This document shows, one piece after another, positions 6,813 to 11,936 of a DNA stretch of 11,936 nt. A model generated the notes under the pieces. That model was not told the DNA's origin. It made no database searches and saw only the letters and a program-made list of their open reading frames with translations. The first letter of the stretch is position 1. Each line of letters begins with the position of its first letter. The stretch is from Deltaproteobacteria bacterium. GTDB taxonomy: Bacteria; Desulfobacterota; GWC2-55-46. Location: positions 1-11,936 of the forward strand of contig JACREV010000125.1 of the NCBI GenBank assembly GCA_016218095.1. The letters are read 5' to 3'. A program made the translations under genes and the position numbers.

Positions 6813-8150
6813 CTACACCGTCACGACCGTCTTAGTCTTCTTGTGGTTCTCCAGCGGCTCGACCTTGACCTTTATTATGCGGTTAAGCTCCACGTCCACT
6901 ACCGTTAACCGCTGGTCCTTGTAGATGACGAACTCGCCGCCCCTGGGTATCCTCTGCAGTTTTGCGAGCATGAACCCGGCGAGCGTATGGTACTCCTCCT
7001 CGGTCTCCTCGTCTATTATGACGCCTAAGTCCTCAAGGTCCCTGATGGAGGCCGATGCGTCTATTACCATCGTGCCGTCTCTAAGCTTTTCCACGAGCCC
7101 GCCCTTGTCGGTATCGTACTCGTCCTCTATCTCTCCGACTATCTCTTCCAGTATGTCCTCGATAGTCGCGAGCCCGTCGACGTCGCCGTGCTCATCCACG
7201 ATGACGGCCATGTGGACTTTGCGCCTCTGCATCTCGCGGAGCAACCTGCTTATCATGATCGAGTTAGGGACGAAGTACGGGGTGCGGAGCAGGTCTTTAA
7301 GGACGATGGGCCTGCCCTGCTCCATGGCCCTGAAGAGGTCTTTGTTATAGAGTATGCCCACTACCCGCTCAAGCGTCTCCCTGTAGACAGGGTACCTTGA
7401 AAAACCCGTCTCTGAGATGAACTTCAGGGCCTGCTCCGGGGGCATGTTCACGTCTATCGCGCTGAACTTGTGCTTCGGGACCATTACCTCCTTAACGGTC
7501 GTGTCCGCGAACTCGAATACGCCGTGGAGGAGGTCGGCCTCCGTCTCCTCGAATATGCCGGTCTCCCTGCCTTCCTGTATGAAGAACTTTATCTCCTCCT
7601 CCGAGATGAATACGCGCTTGTCGGGCTCCTTCACGTTAAGGACCTTCAGCACCCCCTTGTTCGAGGCCGTGAGCACCCTTATGAAAAAGGACGAGAAACG
7701 CGACAGGAGGTGCAGGGGGCGCGCGGAGAAGCACGCGATACGCTCGGCGTAGCGGAGCGCCAAAGACTTCGGCACGAGCTCGCCTATTACGAGTGTCGCG
7801 TAGGAGATGGTTATGACCACGACGCCGAGCGCTATGAACTCGGAGAAGTCCTGCAGAGGCCCGAAGGGGATAGCCGCGAAGACGGGCCTTAGGTGAGAGG
7901 CCGCGGTGTAGCCGCCTATGACGGAGGCGAGGGTGCCTACGACGGTCACGCCCACCTGGACGGTCGCCAGAAACCTGTCCGGGTCGTCCTTCATCCGGTT
8001 TACCACCCCGGCGGAGATGTTACCGTCCTTGGCGAGTTTTTCCAGGGCCGATCTCTTGGCAGAGATGATCGCTATCTCGGCGCCTGAGAAAAAGCCGTTC
8101 AGGAGTATTAAAACAATAACGATAATAACCTCGAATATAAGGCCTTCCAA
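6813..8150 (-). CDS. CorC/HlyC (CNNM-type) CBS-domain integral membrane protein
   Basis: Inner-membrane protein of the CNNM/CorC superfamily, associated with Mg2+ or Co2+ efflux and tolerance; the older haemolysin label is not evidence of toxicity. The 445 residues divide into a DUF21/CNNM membrane domain (about 1-195; helices near 3-21, 62-80, 103-123 and 140-160, with LNGFFSGAEIA and VIGELVPKSLALRYAERIA), two CBS domains (about 222-275, beginning VKEVMVPK, and 285-340, with MAVIVDEHGDVDGLATIEDILEEIVGEI), and a C-terminal CorC_HlyC domain (about 355-432, HTLAGFMLAKL then IPRGGEFV). The start is a TTG at 8150 with GGAGG 10 nt upstream; it is chosen because the first ATG would remove helix 1. 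The gene lies between its own promoter candidate and the strong terminator, so it is probably monocistronic. Ion specificity cannot be read from sequence. Confidence 0.92.
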   Translation of the reverse strand: MEGLIFEVIIVIVLILLNGFFSGAEIAIISAKRSALEKLAKDGNISAGVVNRMKDDPDRFLATVQVGVTVVGTLASVIGGYTAASHLRPVFAAIPFGPLQDFSEFIALGVVVITISYATLVIGELVPKSLALRYAERIACFSARPLHLLSRFSSFFIRVLTASNKGVLKVLNVKEPDKRVFISEEEIKFFIQEGRETGIFEETEADLLHGVFEFADTTVKEVMVPKHKFSAIDVNMPPEQALKFISETGFSRYPVYRETLERVVGILYNKDLFRAMEQGRPIVLKDLLRTPYFVPNSIMISRLLREMQRRKVHMAVIVDEHGDVDGLATIEDILEEIVGEIEDEYDTDKGGLVEKLRDGTMVIDASASIRDLEDLGVIIDEETEEEYHTLAGFMLAKLQRIPRGGEFVIYKDQRLTVVDVELNRIIKVKVEPLENHKKTKTVVTV

Positions 8151-8285
8151 AGATACAAGTCCTCCAGGGCGCGGGCTAAATACCCGTGCGCACCTTAAAA
8201 TTTATGATGTGATTTGAAATCGAAAGTTTACCGGAAAAGTCTTTTCGGTTTTCAGGTATGGGATTGTCTTGTCGCATGTATAGAA

Positions 8286-8315
8286 ATTATATCACAAAAG
8301 GGGACCTGCAATCAA
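8286..8315 (-). promoter_or_regulatory. Candidate sigma-70 promoter of corC
   Basis: On the minus strand TTGATT (8315-8310), an 18-nt spacer and a consensus TATAAT (8291-8286) lie just after the eno terminator. They would give a leader of about 130 nt. The leader contains two small inverted repeats (around 8231-8249 and 8168-8191) without a recognisable riboswitch fold. Confidence 0.45.
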
Positions 8316-8326
8316 TGGCAAGAAAA

Positions 8327-8356
8327 GGCGCTTGCCCTTAAATAAGGGCAAGCGCC
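8327..8356 (-). terminator. Intrinsic terminator of eno
   Basis: GGCGCTTGCCCTTA (8327-8340) is exactly complementary to TAAGGGCAAGCGCC (8343-8356), a 14-bp stem with a very tight AA loop. On the minus strand it is followed by TTTTCTT. It starts 17 nt after the eno stop codon. Confidence 0.85.
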
Positions 8357-8372
8357 TGATTTAACTTGCTTT

Positions 8373-9653
8373 TTAGCCTCTTTTAGCCTTGAAGGCCGAT
8401 ATCCCCGGGTACTGGGCTGTCGACCCAAGCTCCTCTTCTATCCTCAAGAGCTGGTTGTACTTGGCGGTCCTGTCGGTCCGCGATGCCGAGCCGGTCTTTA
8501 TCTGCCCGGCGTTCGTGGCTACACTTATGTCCGCGATCGTCGCGTCCTCGGTCTCGCCGCTCCTGTGGGAGATGACGGCGGTGTACCCGGCCCTCTTGGC
8601 CATCTCCACGGCCTCGAGCGTCTCGGTGAGGGTCCCTATCTGGTTGACCTTGACGAGTATGGAGTTCGCGACCTCCTCCGATATGCCCCTTGAGAGCTTC
8701 GCGACGTTAGTCACAAAGAGGTCGTCGCCGACGAGCTGGACCCGGTGGCCGAGCCTCTTTGTAAGGAGGGCCCAGCCCTTCCAGTCCTCCTCGGATAGCC
8801 CGTCTTCTATCGAGACGACCGGGTAGTCCTTTACTATTCCTTCGAGGTACTCTACCATCTCGTCCGACGATAATTCCTTGCCTTCGAGCGTGTAGTCTCC
8901 GCCCTTGTAGAGCTCGCTCGAGGCGCAGTCGAGCGCGATGAAGATGTCTTTCCCGGCCTTGTACCCGGCGGCGTCTATCGCCTTTATGATGACCTCTATC
9001 GCCCCCCTGTTCGATTTGAGCTCCGGGGCGAAGCCGCCCTCGTCGCCTACGGCGGTCGATAACCCCTGCTTCTTGAGTATCGCTTTCAGGCTATGGAAGA
9101 CCTCTACTCCTGCGCGGAGAGATTCCTTAAACGACGGGAACCCGGCCGGCACCGCCATGAACTCCTGTATGTCGAGGTTGTTGTTCGCGTGCGCCCCGCC
9201 GTTTATGATGTTCATCATGGGCACGGGAAGCACCCTCGCCGTTGCGCCGCCGATGTACCTGTAGAGCGGGAGCATCGAGGCCTCTGCCGCGGCCTTGGCG
9301 CACGCCATCGAGACGCCAAGTATCGCGTTCGCGCCGAGCCGCCTCTTGTTGTCCGTGGCGTCGAGCTCGATCATCGTCTTGTCGATAAGGACCTGGTCGG
9401 AGGCGTCGAGGCCGACGAGCTCCTTGGCTATTTTCTCCTCGACGTTCTTGACGGCCTTCAGGACGCCCTTGCCGAGATACCTCTTCTTGTCATTGTCCCT
9501 GAGCTCCACGGCCTCGTACTTGCCGGTAGAGGCCCCAGAGGGCACCGCGGCCCGGCCCCGGAAACCTCCGTCGAGCGTCACCTCCACCTCGACCGTCGGG
9601 TTGCCCCTGGAATCAAGTATCTCCCTTGCGGAAATCTCTACTATAGTGGTCAT
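8373..9653 (-). CDS. eno: Enolase (phosphopyruvate hydratase)
   Basis: Cytoplasmic glycolytic enzyme converting 2-phosphoglycerate to phosphoenolpyruvate; an RNA-degradosome component in some bacteria. The 426 residues are standard. Visible are EILDSRGNPTVEVEV (11-25), the SGAST mobile loop (39-43), NIINGGAHANN (148-158), E164 in QEF, catalytic acid/base E205 in GDEGGFAPEL, the Mg2+ ligands D242 (ALDCA), E283 (IEDGL) and D310 (GDDLFVTN), catalytic K335 in LVKVNQIGT, and ISHRSGETED (361-370). No key residue is missing. The ATG at 9653 has a strong GAGGAGGG ribosome site 4 nt upstream. It has its own promoter candidate and terminator, so it is likely a single-gene unit. Confidence 0.98.
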   Translation of the reverse strand: MTTIVEISAREILDSRGNPTVEVEVTLDGGFRGRAAVPSGASTGKYEAVELRDNDKKRYLGKGVLKAVKNVEEKIAKELVGLDASDQVLIDKTMIELDATDNKRRLGANAILGVSMACAKAAAEASMLPLYRYIGGATARVLPVPMMNIINGGAHANNNLDIQEFMAVPAGFPSFKESLRAGVEVFHSLKAILKKQGLSTAVGDEGGFAPELKSNRGAIEVIIKAIDAAGYKAGKDIFIALDCASSELYKGGDYTLEGKELSSDEMVEYLEGIVKDYPVVSIEDGLSEEDWKGWALLTKRLGHRVQLVGDDLFVTNVAKLSRGISEEVANSILVKVNQIGTLTETLEAVEMAKRAGYTAVISHRSGETEDATIADISVATNAGQIKTGSASRTDRTAKYNQLLRIEEELGSTAQYPGISAFKAKRG

Positions 9654-9718
9654 TAACCCTCCTCGATCATCACTTGTATTTATCGGAATATAAGGTCCGG
9701 AAAGGACAAAGAGAATTA

Positions 9719-9746
9719 ATTATACTTTTGGAGATGAAAAATGCAA
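9719..9746 (-). promoter_or_regulatory. Candidate sigma-70 promoter of eno
   Basis: On the minus strand TTGCAT (9746-9741), a 16-nt spacer and a perfect TATAAT (9724-9719) precede eno, giving a leader of about 60 nt. The rest of the interval up to the palindromic element (about 9747-9878) shows no ORF or RNA gene that I can support. Confidence 0.5.
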
Positions 9747-9801
9747 GGCAAAACACACGGTCCGGGATAAAACGATCCTGTTGCCACGCATCGCAAAATC
9801 C

Positions 9802-9830
9802 TTGCGCAAACCAGGCACAAGGGATATCAT
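9802..9830 (+). promoter_or_regulatory. Possible original promoter of the Na+/Pi transporter gene
   Basis: TTGCGC (9802-9807), a 17-nt spacer and TATCAT (9825-9830) point toward the transporter. The -35 is a weak match. If used, the leader would run through the whole palindromic element before reaching the start codon. Confidence 0.25.
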
Positions 9831-9878
9831 TGATTTGCCGCTTATTTTTTTACATATCCTCGAGTTTCATCCGAAATA

Positions 9879-10025
9879 AAGGCTACCTCTAAAAATTAGG
9901 AATTTTTTCTGAGGTCAAGGAAGGGCGGAAATAAAAAGCGGAGCATATATGGGTAATATGTGAGCATTTTTATTTCCGACCTGACACAGAGATCAGGAAA
10001 AATAACAATTTTTAGAGGTGGCCTT
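9879..10025. mobile_element. Intact MITE-like palindromic element (copy A)
   Basis: An AT-rich, non-coding block of about 147 bp bounded by 19-bp terminal inverted repeats, AAGGCYACCTCTAAAAATT, at 9879-9897 and 10007-10025 (one mismatch). The interior is also palindromic: CGGAAATAAAAA (9926-9937) pairs exactly with TTTTTATTTCCG (9967-9978), so the whole unit can fold into a long imperfect hairpin. A second, diverged copy follows the transporter gene in the opposite orientation. It has no transposase and would need one in trans; I see no clear target-site duplication. The composition differs sharply from the GC-rich genes on either side. Its right end is 11 nt from the transporter ATG. Confidence 0.7.
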
Positions 10026-10036
10026 AATCAGGAGCC

Positions 10037-11653
10037 ATGTCGACCTTATCCATATTAAGCCTCTTTGGCGGAGTTATGCTCATCCTCTACGGGATGAGGC
10101 TCGCGGGCGAGGGCCTTCAGAGGGCCGCAGGCGCGCGTCTCCGGAGCTTCCTCATAACAGCCACCTCCAACCGCTTCAAAAGCCTCGGCGCCGGCGCGGC
10201 GATAACCGCTCTCTTGCAGTCATCGAGCGCCACAACCGTCATGCTCGTCGGATTCGTCGGCTCGGGCCTCTTAGGCCTCGGAGAGACGATGGGCGTCATC
10301 CTCGGCGCCGATATAGGCACGACCCTTACGGTCCAGGTAATCGCTTTCAGGGTCTACGACTACGCCATAGCCATAATCGGCGTCGGCATACTCACCCGTT
10401 ACCTCGGCAGGCGCGGCCCGGCAAAGGACCTCGGACAGGCGATACTCGGCTTCGGCTTCGTCTTCTTCGCATTGAAGATATTGACGGAGACCTTCGAGCC
10501 GATAGCGGAGAACCCGCTCTGGACCGAGATACTCTTGAGCCTCAGCCGGGACCCGTTCGCCGGGATAATAGTGACCGCGCTTCTGACGGCCCTCCTCCAT
10601 TCGAGCGCGGCGACCCTCGGCCTTGCGATAACGTTCGCTCACGCCGGGCTCCTTACGCTCGATTCCGCCATGCCGATCGTATTGGGGGCGAACATCGGCA
10701 CGAGTGTGAGCGCCATAGTGTCGTCCTTCGGCGCGAATACCGACGCCAAAAGGGTCGCGATAGCCCATATCCTCTTCAAGGTGATAGGGGTCGTCATAGT
10801 AATACCTGCTCTCGGCGTATTTACGCACCTCGTCGGCCTTTCCACACCGGACCTCGCCAGGCAGATAGCGAACGCCCATACCTTCTTCAATATCGTCATA
10901 GCTTTGATATTCCTCCCGTTCATCGGGCCGTTCACCAACCTCGTAAAGATACTCCTCCCCGAGAGGGAGGCCCCAAAGAGGTTCGGGCCAAAGTACCTGG
11001 ACCCCATCGTCCTCGCTTCACCCACGCTAGCCCTCGTTCAGGCCTCGCGGGAGGCTCTCCGCGCCTCCGACATCGTCGGCGAGATGCTTAAAAAATCGAT
11101 CGAGGTGTTCGAGAGGAACGACCTCGACCTCCTTGAGTCGATCGAGGAGAGGGACGACGACGTGGACCTCCTCGACAGGGAGGTAAAGCTCTATCTCACC
11201 AGACTGTCAAGGGAGAGCCTCTCGGACGAGCAGGCGAGGCGGGAGCTCGAGATAATGCTATTCTCCGACAACATCGAGAACATCGGTGACGTCATAGACA
11301 AGAACCTCATGGACCTTGCCCGGAAAAAGATAAGGAGCGGCGTGTCTTTTTCGAAGGAGGGGATGGACGAGATCCGCCTCCTCCACCAGAAGGTCATGGA
11401 GAACTTCGAGACCGGGGTCGCGGCGTTCGCCGGGAGCGACGGGGAGCTTGCGAGGAAGCTTTTGAGCCATAAGGCAAAGATCTCCGAGCTCGAGAGGGAG
11501 CTCCGGCAGGCCCACATAAGCAGGCTCCACAAGGGGCTCAAGGAGTCTATCGACACGAGCGCCATACACCTCGACGTCCTCACGAACCTCAAGAGGATAA
11601 ACTCCTACATCTCCAACGCCGCCTATCCTATCCTTGAAAAGGAGAAGGAATAG
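10037..11653 (+). CDS. Na+/Pi cotransporter family protein with C-terminal PhoU-like domain
   Basis: Inner-membrane sodium-dependent phosphate transporter of the NptA/YjbB type. Of 538 residues, about 1-305 form the hydrophobic transport domain with the two inverted repeats of the family: QSSSATT (61-67) with GADIGTT (90-96), and HSSAATLGL (188-196) with GANIGTS (217-223). Residues about 335-535 form a helical PhoU-like domain, with DNIENIGDVID (411-421) and HLDVLTNLKRINSY (511-524), probably regulating transport. The YjbB relative in E. coli is implicated in phosphate export, so direction is uncertain. The start is ATG at 10037 because the family begins close to the FGGVMLILYGMRLAGEGL helix. 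AGGAG is only 2 nt from the ATG, and the palindromic element ends 11 nt before it. No pst or pho genes are adjacent. TAG ends the gene at 11653, with no obvious terminator. Confidence 0.93.
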   Translation: MSTLSILSLFGGVMLILYGMRLAGEGLQRAAGARLRSFLITATSNRFKSLGAGAAITALLQSSSATTVMLVGFVGSGLLGLGETMGVILGADIGTTLTVQVIAFRVYDYAIAIIGVGILTRYLGRRGPAKDLGQAILGFGFVFFALKILTETFEPIAENPLWTEILLSLSRDPFAGIIVTALLTALLHSSAATLGLAITFAHAGLLTLDSAMPIVLGANIGTSVSAIVSSFGANTDAKRVAIAHILFKVIGVVIVIPALGVFTHLVGLSTPDLARQIANAHTFFNIVIALIFLPFIGPFTNLVKILLPEREAPKRFGPKYLDPIVLASPTLALVQASREALRASDIVGEMLKKSIEVFERNDLDLLESIEERDDDVDLLDREVKLYLTRLSRESLSDEQARRELEIMLFSDNIENIGDVIDKNLMDLARKKIRSGVSFSKEGMDEIRLLHQKVMENFETGVAAFAGSDGELARKLLSHKAKISELERELRQAHISRLHKGLKESIDTSAIHLDVLTNLKRINSYISNAAYPILEKEKE

Positions 11654-11676
11654 CGTCCGCGGCAGGCCCGGTCAGG

Positions 11677-11704
11677 TTGCAAAACCCGTGGATACGGATA
11701 TAAT
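11677..11704 (+). promoter_or_regulatory. Candidate promoter reading into the right-edge RNA
   Basis: TTGCAA (11677-11682), a 16-nt spacer and a perfect TATAAT (11699-11704) lie 24 nt after the transporter stop. Transcription would begin near 11711 and pass through the second palindromic copy into the hairpin-rich segment. Confidence 0.4.
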
Positions 11705-11710
11705 CCTTTA

Positions 11711-11803
11711 AAGGCTACTAAAAATTGCTCTTTTTCCTGATCTCTGCGTCAGGTCGGAAATAAAAGTACTCACATATTAAAATATATGCTCCGCTTTTTA
11801 TTT
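11711..11803. repeat. Second copy of the palindromic element (copy B), truncated
   Basis: This matches the reverse complement of copy A at close to nine bases in ten by eye over about 90 nt. It starts at the terminal repeat (AAGGCTAC, with three bases missing, then TAAAAATTG), passes through TTTTTCCTGATCTCTG and CAGGTCGGAAATAAAA, and ends at CTCCGCTTTTTATTT. Similarity stops there, apart from a short CAGAAAA that may be a residual match across a deletion. The other terminal repeat is absent. A GC-rich hairpin follows at 11817. Confidence 0.7.
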
Positions 11804-11816
11804 ACTGGCCAGAAAA

Positions 11817-11936
11817 CCCCGGGCTTTTAAGCCCGGGGATGAATGGCCGCCTGTAGCGGAGCCAAGTTTTTATGGCGGAGCGGAAGTGAATTCGGGCATA
11901 ATCTGGTCATGCCCAAATATTGGACCGGCGCCCACA
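11817..11936 (+). ncRNA. Candidate structured RNA resembling an IscB/TnpB guide-RNA (HEARO/omega-RNA) scaffold, cut by the window end
   Basis: A perfect 10-bp stem, CCCCGGGCTT with AAGCCCGGGG (11817-11826 and 11829-11838), is followed by GATGAATGGC and a run of short hairpins: CCGC/GCGG (11848-11860), GCCA/TGGC (11861-11876) and GGGCAT/ATGCCC (11894-11914). A possible long-range pairing joins ATGGCCGCC to GGCGGAGCGG. No convincing ORF crosses the segment. From memory, a GC hairpin followed by GATGAATGGC and multi-hairpin sequence is characteristic of guide-RNA scaffolds of IS200/IS605-type elements; in IscB loci the scaffold precedes the nuclease gene, which fits this orientation. I could not check this against a covariance model. 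The alternative is an unrelated structured leader of the next gene. Confidence 0.4.

Noticed and set aside
8167..8250. Two small inverted repeats in the corC leader as a metal-sensing riboswitch
   Set aside because: They are short hairpins only; I see no elements of known Mg2+ or Mn2+ riboswitch folds.
10018..11091. Long Arg/Pro/His-rich reading frame overlapping the transporter gene on the same strand
   Set aside because: Its composition is that of an out-of-frame translation of GC-rich DNA, and it lies wholly over the strongly supported Na+/Pi transporter.
9879..11803. Composite transposon carrying the phosphate transporter, or a CRISPR-type repeat pair
   Set aside because: There is no transposase, no clear target duplication, and only two diverged palindromic copies with a gene between them, so neither label is supported. 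The MITE-like description is as far as the sequence goes.

Overview
This is a gene-dense, GC-rich bacterial chromosome segment that reads mostly as housekeeping. The gene set (glutamate racemase followed by a GerM-domain protein, PolX-type PHP polymerase, enolase, a CorC/HlyC-type membrane protein and a Na+/Pi cotransporter with a PhoU-like tail), the heavy use of AGG and ATA codons, and the GTG/TTG starts suggest an uncultured or deep-branching Deltaproteobacteria/Nitrospirae-like Gram-negative. That assignment is inference only; no rRNA or tRNA gene is present to confirm it.

Layout, left to right. (1) The left edge cuts a conserved protein of unknown function on the + strand (to 710). (2) It converges, with a 10-bp gap, on an Acg-family FMN-binding nitroreductase-like gene (minus strand, 1743 to 721). 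(3) A compact minus-strand operon runs murI, gerM-like, aspartase, then a wrecked sugE/gdx copy (4880 down to 1835). Its spacings are 6 nt, 19 nt and an ATGA overlap. The last member is a remnant with a frameshift and a missing middle. (4) polX (5025-6761, +) diverges from murI and converges on (5) corC (8150 to 6813, minus), with a strong hairpin terminator between them. (6) eno (9653 to 8373, minus) has its own terminator and a good promoter. (7) A Na+/Pi cotransporter (10037-11653, +) is flanked by two inverted copies of an AT-rich palindromic element. The upstream copy is an intact MITE-like element with 19-bp terminal inverted repeats, ending only 11 nt before the start codon.

The least ordinary part is the right edge (about 11677-11936). 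The second copy of the palindromic element breaks off. After a short junction there is a perfect 10-bp GC hairpin followed by a chain of further small hairpins with no good ORF. From memory this resembles the guide-RNA scaffolds (HEARO/omega-RNA) of IS200/IS605-type IscB or TnpB elements. If so, an RNA-guided nuclease gene should lie just beyond the window, and the element has landed inside a MITE. This is a hypothesis; the diagnostic ORF is outside the window.

Functionally the window covers cell-wall precursor supply (D-Glu from MurI), aspartate/fumarate interconversion, DNA repair synthesis (PolX), glycolysis (enolase), ion homeostasis (CorC) and phosphate uptake (Na+/Pi). It also shows gene decay (sugE) and small mobile elements around the phosphate transporter.
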